The notes beneath the pieces are model-generated. The model searched no databases and had not been told where the DNA came from. It saw only the letters and a program-made list of their open reading frames with translations. A DNA stretch of 64,000 nucleotides, taken from assembly GCA_019914995.1 (NCBI GenBank), contig CM034139.1:4752461-4816460 (forward strand). Direction: 5' to 3'. This DNA comes from Acanthochlamys bracteata (taxonomy: Eukaryota > Streptophyta > Magnoliopsida > Pandanales > Velloziaceae). The position numbers and the translations under genes were made by a program. How positions within the stretch are numbered: the first letter of the stretch is position 1; every line of letters begins with the position of its first letter. Of the stretch, positions 38,051-49,118 are shown one piece after another.

Positions 38051-41000
38051 TCATGGTAGACATGGTACAACTTTCATTGGCTTCACCATCTTAAATAAAG
38101 ACTTGATATGATCAAAGGCCATGACTAAAACTCCAATTAAATACAAAAGACTAAGCTGTAACTTTCCCATCATATCGTAAACCATCAGAAGGTACTCCTT
38201 GATCTCACTGTTTGTTCTGCTCAAGCACTTTGGCATGCTTACAACGGGTGACCCTGAATTAGACCAAGATGTTATACTTCAGTTATTTTCAGCAAAGCTT
38301 ATAACTGTGGAACACCATATCCATTAATAAGAATTTTAGTTGTTCGTAAGCTTACCAGTTTTATTATCTAGCAAGTTTGACCAATCTTCTGGCTTAAGAT
38401 TAGATCTTGTAGCCTTGATCAACTCAAGAAGAGCCATATTGACCTGCTAGCACACAACTAAATCAGTAAATTTTTGCCACTTTTGATACCAAAATTGTTA
38501 ATAGGCATTCAAATCAAATAGTGAAAACATAGAAACTACTGAAGCTACTTAAGAGCTTGAAAATCTACTTTGTTGTAGCCACAAAGACATGGTTGGTTGC
38601 TTCTTTCGTTTCCTTTTTCCTTTCCAGAGAAACAGCTGTTCTTAAAACATTTTAAGTACACGTAGTAGCAAATGATACCCAATATTCTCTGTAGAAGTGG
38701 AAACTTCCACCTCCTACATCAGCTGCTTTAAAGACTCACAATCCCATTGTTCAATTTTGTATAATCACTTTTTGTCAAATTAATCAACTGCATTTTACGC
38801 TGATGCATACAAATGGCTAAAAGTCTCGATACTTTGCCACAATAGACTAACTTTTAATGCATGTGAAACATCTTAACAAGTGCGAGCAACAACAAAAGCT
38901 CTTTTCCAGTTTCTATTATCCACTTCACAATCTAGTAATATGATTTGATGTTTTGGTATCAGGCTATACCTCATGTGGTCTTTCATGGCTCACTAAATGT
39001 GCTCCATGAAGTTCAACCATTCTTGAAACTGGTCGCAACTTCTCTGCAAGTCTCCTTGCATGGCATAATTGAGCTATGATGTCATCCCTATATCAGAAAG
39101 GAAAAAACACGATCAATCTTACAATATTTTGGAAGAAACATAGGTGCAACATCAAAAGGTTTCTGGAGTTTACATGGTGAGAGAGATTAATTCCACAAAC
39201 AGTAGCAGAAAATTACTAAAATCCTGGACCAAAGTTTTCATCACGAGTGTGAAACACTAACCTGCCATGAATTATTGAAACCAAGAATCCTGATTTACGA
39301 ATAGTATCAAGTTCCTTTTGGGTAATCTTGTGCATCCAGCAGGCATTTACTTGACCTTCAAACCCACAGTTTGATTGCATCCCTGTTGATGATATGCCTT
39401 TCACATATTCCTGTTAATTTGCAATTTCAGTATCACAGCAATGAGCCATTAATAGATTCTTTCATAGGTTCTGTGGGCAATATATCTTACACTATCATAA
39501 TTGGTTTTTCTTAAGCTGGCCAAATAATAGTTAAAAAAAGATTAGTGCTAAGGAATTCAGTCCTTAATTCAAGAAAAAAGGGACACAAGAATAGCCTATA
39601 AGTACTGTCACAAAAAAAATTTTAAAAGAAAGAAAAGAAAAAAAGAATCAACATGATGTTTTATGCGTAAACTCAGTAAAAATAGTTATACCAACGATAC
39701 CGAAATATTCCTCTAGATAGATATAGCAAAACAGAACATAGCATGAAGTATTGTTCTATTTAATGCGGACTTATATATTTGGGCTTACTTGGTACAAGAT
39801 TTTCCTCCTTGTTTGTGATCCAACATACTCATCAAGATATTCCTGTACAAGAAAACCAAAGGAGAAGTTAAGAGGACGTATACATGTAAGACTGAATGAG
39901 CGCAGAAAAAGACATGACACGCTTACCTTGGTGTAGTGAGTTTCCAGATCAACTAGCGCTCTTTGCTCTGGAGTTTTCGCCCTTAGAAAACGATAGGCCA
40001 AGGAAATCATCTTACGATCAAGCTATGAAATAGAAAATGGTAACAGTGATGAAAAAAGTTCATCAAGTTCATAAATTTTATGACCAAAAAAAAAAAGTTT
40101 ACTAGTGCGTATCATGACCATTGATATCTTTGCTTTAGGTGATTGCATCTAAATATTCAAATAAAGCGATTTCTCAATGCTACCTTCGGAAAGCACTCAA
40201 AGCCACCACCTGTTACATTTAGTAGGGCCAACGAGCATACTCTCTCAGGTGCAATAGCTGCCAACTTGCAGGAAATCATAGCGCCTACAATTAACAAAGA
40301 CGTGAAGTCACATTAGTCAAGCCAAGAATTGCAGCTTGTAAAAGAGCCAAGATCAACTTTTAAGATAAAGCATGTCGAACTTTCCCCATAATACCTCAAA
40401 AGGCCAATCAAACCGACTAAGTGAAGCATAAACATGTGACTTACCCATCGAATGACCAAAAACATGTGCTTTCTTCCAGCCTAGATGATCTAACAGTGCC
40501 AAGGCATCTTTTGCCATGATAGTTGTACTGCAGCCCAATAACAAAGTGATTCAGTTTCTTCTTAACTATACCTCTCCAAACATGCATTTTGACTCTCAAC
40601 AAAGAACTTGTTGCATATATTAGGAAACAGGAAATATTCATTGCAAGAATAAACTATCATATCGTATCTGCATGAAAAATGGTACAGAAGCACAGATGAC
40701 AAGGGTCTTATAGAGGAAAACCTTCTATATTTGGTTTGTCAGGCTTCACTATACTCCAATAAAGACATTCATTGAACAAATTGATTTGGAACTTGAAAGA
40801 GACCCAACACTGAAAATATCTAGCTGTACCAATCAAAGACCAGTACCACCATCAGAACCAAAGTGGAAACTGAACTCACGTGTACTCCGATTTGTTGGTC
40901 GGCACTGAGCTCCGGCCCATCCCACGGTTGTCAAAGCAGCACACCTCGATCCCAGTATCATCTTGCTCCTCTTCAACTTGGAAGCAGTCCATGGCCGCAT

Positions 41001-41682
41001 CACTGACCGGAGCTGGCGCCGGTAGTTCATCATCATTCGGCTCAAGGGTTCCTGTCAATCCCTTGATCTGAGGTCCCCAAGATTCATGAGTCCCCGCCAA
41101 TCCTGCAACCATAGATTAAACTTTAGGCACAGATCTATGTTGACATCTAAATGTAAAAATACGATATCCGAGAGCATGTCTCAAGGAAACGGACAACAGA
41201 AAATGAAATGTTCGATTATAAAGTTATCAATTTATCATCAATTTCTGATGACATCCGAAGTCCATAGACTTCATGGGGAAGATGGAATTGAATTAGATAT
41301 TCATAGAATCTAGAACCAAAAGGAGATTGAAATTATCATTTAATCTTAAACTCGGTATAATCTCATCTTGTGTTCCATAAAAAAAAAAGGGAATTCCCAA
41401 ATTTATGTCGAATCTGACCATAACTCTACAAATTTGACAATTTAGGAAAAAAACATTAAAAAAATTCAAATCTCAGACAACCGAACTCATCATTCATTTC
41501 ACCGACCACAAATGTAAAACCGAACAAATCCAATCACTTATAAAACAAAAAGTAAGAAAAACAATAAGAAAGAGAAACAAAAGGGGAAAACATATACCAA
41601 TGATTAAGAGAACTTTCGTGCTGCCATGGCCGTACCTCCTGTAGAAAATCTTCAACTGTTTTCCTACTTCGCAATACGGCAT
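38051..41682 (-). CDS. Alpha/beta-hydrolase fold protein with C-terminal hydrophobic segment
   Basis: Ten minus-strand exons join with consistent phases to 399 residues: 41682-41598, 41102-40880, 40527-40445, 40284-40184, 40022-39927, 39842-39789, 39410-39262, 39087-38970, 38443-38356 and 38253-38051. The fold is clear: oxyanion region LLIIGLAGTHESWGP, CCFDNRGMGRSS, the nucleophile elbow FGHSMG (Ser129), acid HGRDD (Asp265/266) and His294 in ELHGAHLVSHERP. All triad residues are present. An acidic, Pro/Ala-rich insert (residues about 45-80) lies between the first strands. After the catalytic domain a stretch of about 65 residues ends with LSLLYLIGVLVMAF, a likely membrane helix. No transit or signal peptide is seen. 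The fold covers esterases, lipases and others, so the substrate cannot be predicted; bacterial RutD-like hydrolases look similar. The upstream ATG context (AAGATGC) supports this start. Confidence 0.92.
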
Positions 41683-43682
41683 CTTCACATACAATTTATC
41701 TCTCTTTCTCTCTCTTCAAAACAAACCAAAAATTTCCCAAAAAGAAAAAAGGAAACGAAAAACAAATTCCACTTTCCTTCCTTGCTCTTTGATTCAATTT
41801 ACAAAAAGAAAAAAGGATATTCTAATGCTCTCTTGTTTGATCTTTCAACCTCTCAACAATGATGATGATAACAGATAAAAAAAAAAACCTCAGAAATCAA
41901 ATGGAAAGGAAAAGAAATGGAAAACGTATACTGGCTATAAATAGAAGGGGAGGGGAGTAGTTGTAACACGTGGACAGAAGGAAGTGGCAACGAAGGCGGG
42001 AAGAGAACCCAAGTCAAGCCATTAAAAGACAGCGCATCGGTCAATTTCGGTCCCAACTTTCGGCTTCGCGCCGATCTGATCTTTGTATTTTGAGTATATT
42101 TTAACTGAATTTTGTGAAAATAAAAAATAAAAAATAAATTTTTTTTAAATGAAATTTAATATTTATGTTTCAATAAATTTTATAAATATATTAAAAATTA
42201 AAACATATAGTTGTATTAAAAAATATATAAATAAAAAATTAAATTAAAATTTTACTGATAAAAATATAATTCTAAATTTTTTATATAATTAAAATATATA
42301 AATTATTTAAAATTTAAAATTTGATAAAAAAATTAGAGTTAACGATCGTTTTGAAACACTAGAAAGATCATAACACCACTCATGTCGGACTCGTACTTAA
42401 AACTTCTTTAGATAATATATATACACACTAATTCGAGGCCCGTGCAATGCACGGTATACATCTATTTTCTTACTGCTGCAATAAGTATATGTAATTAAAA
42501 CAATTTTTTAATACATTTTTATTTAAATTTAAAATTATCGTAGCAAATCTACTTCTTTTAATTACAAATGTAAGTTTTTAGGATAAAGAATGTACACAAA
42601 TAAGTTACAAAAAGTTAGAAATTTTTTGTGGATCTAGCTTTTATATTTATGATTGGAATGATAGGCCATCGATGATTTAACTTATTATTTGTTTGTTTTG
42701 AGATTAGTAAACTATTAATTGCATAAGTTTGAGATTAAAGGTTGTATTTTTACTCATATAACTCATTGTTTTACTATAAGAAATAAAATAATTTGTAACT
42801 TACTTATATAACAAAAAATAAATGTTAAATTTACAATATAGTATTCTTTATAACTTATTTTCAGTAATTATATAGGGAAACACACTTTAAAGTGCTTAGG
42901 TTGAGCTCAATAAAACTGTTAATTGCATAAGTTTGGAATTAAAGTGCTTATGTTGTTTTAATAGCGAATCGGATTCTATCAAAATTCCGAAAGCTCATGC
43001 TACTTTGCGACATTTTCTTTCTTTCATTCCTTTGTACGTGGATGAAGAAAGATAAGATCGTACATAAACTTGTGGTTCACGAGCAAATTTTTTTTTCTTA
43101 ATTTTGTGAACATGATTCTCACGTACTACTTGATTCATGTCTTCTGACTTTGAGAAGCTTCAGTGATTGAGAATCTTCGAGAAAAGAAATCATCCACAAA
43201 GATCAAACGACAAACACGAGTACAACAGAACTACAAACGCCATTTTTATACTGATGTGAATATGTTTTGTATTTCAATAATAATACAGGTATAGCTATAT
43301 TTCTGAAGCTACTTATTCGAATTGATTTTTGATTACCTAACTTTGTTGGCGGATCAGAGATGAAAACAAACAACAATACTTTTGAGTCAGTTCTTCTATA
43401 AATTACTAAAAAGTAAATTAGTAAAAAATAAATTGCTTTAGAATTACTGCTAGCAAAAGTAAATTTAATTTAATATTTTTTAATAAATTAAAAGTATCTT
43501 TTTAAGTAATTAATTAAAGATAATTTTTAATATAAAAAACCATTATAAGAATAAAATTAGTACTTCTTCGTATCAGACAGAACCTTCTTTTCAACAATTT
43601 TTCAAAAGTATATTATGAATTGAAAGATGGATACAAAACAAGTGGAGACAGTTCATCTGGCTTGTAGTTTGAATCATTCGCC
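41683..43682. other. Repeat-rich intergenic region left of hAT element
   Basis: 41683-42060 is the leader and promoter side of the hydrolase gene and contains a pyrimidine/purine-rich leader. 42100-42350 is AT-rich with blocks like the dispersed repeat family. CCGTGCA-A-TGCACGG at 42440-42454 is a 7-base inverted repeat with a one-base loop, of the kind found near ends of some plant DNA transposons. I see no gene. Confidence 0.55.
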
Positions 43683-45099
43683 CATAATTGTAAAACCCGG
43701 ATCGGTCCGTCCGGATCGTTCCGGAAATCGTCAATCTGAAGTGTAAACTGATCCGAGTTTATAATAAAACTGTTTATGCAATCGACCCGCTCTGATCCGC
43801 TTCAATCCGTTCTGACCCGCTCGTTCAGGTCGAACCGGGCATAGTTGTAAGAACCGGACCGGACATCGAACCGAAAAATTGTCCGGGTCATAATTTTCGA
43901 GTTGAACTATCGGATCAACCGGCCGAACCATCGGGTCAACCAGTCGAACCGTCGGATCAATAATATTAAAATATTTTTAACTAATATAATAATTATAGTA
44001 AAAAATTTACTACTAATAACACTACCAATAATAATAGCTATAGCAATCATAACAAAAGATTAAAGTATTTTTATTATGTCATTACTATCAACAACAACAG
44101 CAATAATAATCACAGTAAAAATTGAAATATTGCCACCATAATTATCATCACCAATAATAATAATAACAACTAAAATTTATAAATAGAAAATTTTAAATAA
44201 ATTAGGAGATTAGAAAAAAATAAAACTATAAAATAGATAAATCATAAAAAAGATATAACTAACTTTTTTAGGTATACATATTTGAGTCTAAATATTTTAC
44301 AATATCAAAAATTTAAAAATCACTAATAATTGATATTTTCAAATAAGAAATAATCACTTATATTATTTGCATTATCACATCTAAATTTAAAATACATATC
44401 ATTTTTCAACATAGAGCTATTAATAATTATTTTTACATTAAATATATCATCAATTTAAAAATTTTAAATTAATTTTTAAATTTATCCAACCCGGTTTGAC
44501 CGGAACGGGCAGGTCAACTGGGTTAAAGTGGGTCAAATCGGGTCGATTGCATAAATAGTTTTTTTGCAAACTCGGACCGATTTACCGTCCAGGTCTGACA
44601 ACTATAGAATCGAGTTAAATTAAATTTCAAAAAATTTAAATTTGTGATATATTGATACAAAAATAATTATTAGTAGCCTTATATTGAAATATAATATGTA
44701 ATTTATATTTTATATTTGGATATGATAATAATAAATAAATTTGTTATATTTTATTTATAAATATTTATTATTAGTGATTTTTAAGTTTTTATATTACTAA
44801 TTTTGTTAAATTGTAAGAAAAATAACAAAATTATTTTAAAACAAAGAATTTCTTTTGAAATTTATTATTTAAAATAATTTTGTTTTTTATATTTTTTTTG
44901 TTAGTTTATTTTTTCTTTTATGACTTCTAACAAAGAAAAAATTAATTTTTTTTTTTTAAATAATAAGCGTTCGCACTACCGTTAACGCTTTAGTATTTTT
45001 GACATGACGGTTCAATTTATTGACCCGATGGGTCAACCCGTGATCCGTTGATCCGGACAATTTTTTGTTTCAATGTCCGATCCGATTTTTATAATTATG
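43683..45099. mobile_element. Outer non-autonomous hAT-like transposon
   Basis: The left end begins CATAATTGTAAAACCCGG and the right end, reverse complemented, reads CATAATTATAAAAATCGG, so the terminal inverted repeats match closely and start with CA as in hAT elements. Flanks carry an 8-base duplication with one mismatch: CATTCGCC at 43675-43682 and CATTCGTC at 45100-45107. An 8-base duplication is the hAT size. Subterminal regions are rich in CCGG, GGTC and GACC motifs. No transposase frame is seen, so it is non-autonomous. A second element sits inside it. Confidence 0.75.
43840..44606. mobile_element. Inner hAT-like element nested in the outer one
   Basis: It starts CATAGTTGTAAGAACCGGAC and ends ..GTCTGACAACTATA, whose reverse complement is TATAGTTGTCAGAC; the ends match except for the first base and one or two others. 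The flanks GAACCGGG (43832-43839) and GAATCGAG (44607-44614) agree in 6 of 8 bases and could be an old target duplication. The subterminal sequence repeats GGTCAAC/GGTCAAAT motifs. The core is AT-rich with no transposase. Confidence 0.55.
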
Positions 45100-48000
45100 C
45101 ATTCGTCAAATTTCTCCATTCAATATAACTTGCTACAGATAAGAGATAACAATAGAAGCTGACGTGGCTATAAAGCAGAAACAAACATGATAGTTATGGA
45201 ATTCGAAGAACTCATGTAAAGTCATTTACTCGTGCACGTACATAATCGCCAGACCAATTGTATTTGCAAATTCATACGATTGAATTTCAAATCTTAATTT
45301 AATTAATAGTTGTCGAAATTTGATGAAAGCAACACACTCCCTAATAATTGAGAAGATTGAAAAAGAACATTAAACAAACTCTAAAAAGCACCATTTGTGG
45401 ACTCCATAAAGCCAACCAGTATGGACGCAATTAGCTAACAACTCGATTTAAACAAGATTATTTTAGCAGCAAAAGAAGGAGTTCATAAAGACTTATTATT
45501 TCCGCTTTTATAAATTAATCAGATAGCCGAAATTAGAAAGCACAACATTCCAATTTAATTTAAATGAAATGGGACGTTCCCATCGTGGCCCTTGTTGTTT
45601 GTAAAACTAAATCCTAAGTGGCCAGAAGAGTTTCGATGGAAAAGCTACTAATTAATTAAGCTAACCGACTCCAACTAGAAACTCAAAGCAGCATTGTGAT
45701 GCAATCTGAGTGGAAAATTTGAAAGCTAAGTTAATATAAATGTGTGTGATTTAAAAAGTATGACAATGATAGCAACTCTATCTATTAAGAAATAAACCAA
45801 GTCTTAAAAAATTGCAATTGCTCCAGCGTCAACTTTTCAAGCTATACATGCATTACACAGCAAAATACTCAACTTCATAAATTCAACTATGACATTTAGT
45901 GTTACTTATATATAAATTTTAATTTTTTCAAAATTATTTTTTATATAAAATAAATAATAAATAAAAAATAACTTTTTTTATCAAACAATTATTTTAAATT
46001 TAATTTAAAACTTATTATTAATACAAAATTAATATATAAAATTATTTTTATAAAATATTTAATATTTAATTTAATTTTTTAATTCATTTTGAAAATAATG
46101 AATTTATTTTAAACTAAACACACTCTTAAATTTGAACTCTGTAGATTGCTCAATTCTCTGTTTGCTCCAGAGTTCTAAACCATAAGTTAACAATCTTTCA
46201 GCAGACACCTCTGCTCGTAAACAACTTGTGGAGAGTAGTACTATCTCCTGTATTGATGGAGAGAAGTTTAAAAATGCTTATAAAATAAAATTTTTTAAAA
46301 TAATAAATATCATAAAATGTAATTTATATATATACAATATATATAATTTTTTATATTTTAAAATGTTTTTAAATAATTTTATAAAATATTATCAAATTTT
46401 TATTAAAATGATAAAATTTAAAAGTAATGTCAAATATGTTTCAGATTTCCGCATGGAGTTATCGCAATTATAAGAATAAAGATTAAGGTGACAAAAAGAG
46501 AGGCCTGGGCTATGCTATACCTGCCCAAATTATTAAATAAAGCCCACAATACTGTCCGACCGCTAAATCGGCTTTCTGATCTTGCCCAATATGTAAAAAA
46601 AGTCCATTGGGCTTCTAAGGAATCTTTATCTTACATACCAGCGTTCTTCTATTCAGTGATAGAAATTTCTTTTTCTATAAAATAAAGTATGAAGAATTAT
46701 TATATTTTTTATATACGAAGATACCAATTAAAAATAATAAATCAAAATTTTCAGAACCAAAAAGTTGTTTACTTTTTGGAATTGCAACTTGGCTATGATA
46801 TCTTTTTATGTTTCTTCTTCAACTAATTCTATTAAAAAGGATGAACCGTGTCTCTTCCTAGCCCAACAACTAGAAAAGAAAAAAAGATTTTATTGTGGTT
46901 AGTCAATGGAATTAGCTTTCAAGTTTCATTGATATGTCACCGCCACCATCATTAAAAGTACAATATATATAGTTATTTTTTCAGTCAGATAGAAGTAATC
47001 CCTAAATATATATTTTCTAAGCAATTGTTAATCGCATATTTGCATGCAGGATCCACGATTCCAATAAAATCATAAAAAATGAAAATTATTTTGTCTTCTA
47101 TGCATAGCGTATGGTTGGAATGATTATTTGCAGTTTTGCAATATTTGCCAGCATCAAGGGCACGTTACATCTAAGAAGCATTTCGATGTACTTGGAGCTA
47201 GAGCATGCATAGATGTTGAAGCTACTAGTTAGTAGGTCTGATTCTCAGACAAGTAGATGACCATCTACTGTGGATCACACCTGTCGCGTTATAATACTAG
47301 TTTTTTGAATTCTGGCCCATACGCAGAAGATGTGTTTATTTTGAATTAATTCGCCCTATTGCAATTTTGTAAATGAAGAGCTTTTAACATGTATATTTTA
47401 TTGCGTGTAACAATTTTAGATATATATTTCATTCACATTTTTAAATTTTAAAGACTTTTATGAATATTGTAAAATTTTATTTAAAATAAAAAAAAAAATA
47501 CTGATATATAAGCAACGCTGAATATGAATTTAGCATACAAAACAGCTGATTAAGAAAAGTTTTTATTAAAAAATTATTGTACTCTCACATTATTTTTTTA
47601 ACTATTTTTTTAAATTAGTTTGTCTGATTTTTTTTTCAAAATTGATCAAAATATTTTCAATATTTTACGCATACCAGAAATCTCATTTTTAAAAACAAAA
47701 TCGCTCAAAGTTGTTCGTTCATATCCTAATCGACAGCCCTCATCAGTTTCGTCAACTCTCGAGTGAATGTATTCCGTTGTTTCTCGTTCTGGATCATTAT
47801 TAGTAATGATTTTAGAAAGCGGCTCTTTTACTTCTTGTGTTCGTAAAACTTTGTTGTTGTTTTGCGATGTCTTCTACATTAGTAATCATAAAGGGTTGCA
47901 CAGGGTGGGATAATTTGAAGTGTCGCATAGGGTGGTAATAGATCTATAGGGTGATAAGTTTAAGTATCATATGGTCGTAAGGATCGCATCATGTTAAAAA

Positions 48001-49073
48001 CAATATATAGTAGAGAAAGTTTGGAGTGAATTTTGAAGTAAGGAACAAGGATAGTTTTATTAATTTAAGTGAGAAATAGTGTTAGAATAGTTTACTTTAA
48101 AACTAAAAGTGAGAGAAATAAAATAAAATAATAACAGGATTATTTAAAACAAAACACATTTTTTCTTTATATTCTCAATCCCAGAACAGTTCGCAGCACT
48201 ACGTTGCCTTCCAAAGTGCAGTGTTCGTAACAATAGCATGGTCCATGAAAATGTCAGATCATGCTTTTCATAATGTCTAGCACTGTTCTTGTTGAAACCT
48301 GTTCTACTTTCAGATAGTATTTTTGGTTTTTTACATTTTGGAAAATATTAAAACTGATCTAACTCAAATTTTTCATCCAAGAACTTGAAAATGTTGATGC
48401 AAATAAAATAAAAATAAAAGGTTCATTACAAAAAAAGAGTCTACAGTTTTTTTCTCGAGCTTCCATCAGTCGGCATCATTTTATAAGTACAAATTATTCG
48501 ATGTAGCAAACCAATTGGATCATGATCCCAAAGATAAAATTTCATAATTCAGAACTTGGAAACGTTCCGCCGCGTTCAATTTCATTCGTATAACTTTTGT
48601 CCTTCCATGTTACAAATTTACAAACCTTCCAAGAGCCAACGCCGCGTCTCATTTTCTCCACTGCCTGCTCCCTCTCAATCATTCATTTTTAAATTCCACT
48701 CATAAAATCAAAATGCTGTTTGTAATATCACACCTCCGTAAACATAATTTTAAGATATTAAGCCCTTTTAGAATCTTTATTATTTCGATAGTAGGAGCGC
48801 TGGGTCAATAGTTTACATAATAACATTTTGTGGACTTATGTTGTAAACTAATAAAACAAAAACAATTTCACAGTTTCACTCACCACGCTGACAACTTGCA
48901 TTAACTTAAAAACTAAACAGTTCTCACACATATGATTCCGCTAGATCTTCTCCGTCCATTTTGCCAGCTAATTCAACCCAACGGTTAAAATTCTCCTTCA
49001 CTTTATGATTATCTTTTCCTATTCTATTATATTCCCGCCACTAAGTTATCTGACGATTGCCGCTAGATTCCAG
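45100..49073. other. Intergenic region upstream of NLP gene
   Basis: AT-rich for most of its length, with repeat-like blocks at 45900-46130 and 46260-46440. Five TGGGCT/TGGGCA motifs cluster at 46506-46613, far from any recognised gene. An imperfect triple repeat based on AGGGTGG lies at 47890-47965. The last 400 bases before 49074 are the likely NLP promoter and leader. The 65-codon frame at 46488-46685 starts without an ATG and resembles nothing known. Confidence 0.55.
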
Positions 49074-49118
49074 ATGGAATCATCGTCCACAATACAGAGC
49101 AATGTCCGGCGAAGTTGA
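49074..49118 (+). CDS. Upstream ORF overlapping the NLP start codon
   Basis: An ATG at 49074 opens a 14-codon frame ([14 protein letters not shown]) that ends with TGA at 49118, past the NLP start at 49102 and in another frame. If the transcript starts further upstream, ribosomes translating it would miss the main ATG unless they scan past. This kind of overlap usually lowers translation of the main frame. The transcription start is unknown, so its use is unproved. Confidence 0.4.
   Translation: MESSSTIQSNVRRS

Noticed and set aside
47890..47965. Imperfect triple AGGGTGG repeat as a telomere-like or regulatory array
   Set aside because: Units are uneven in length and too degenerate to call more than a minor local duplication.
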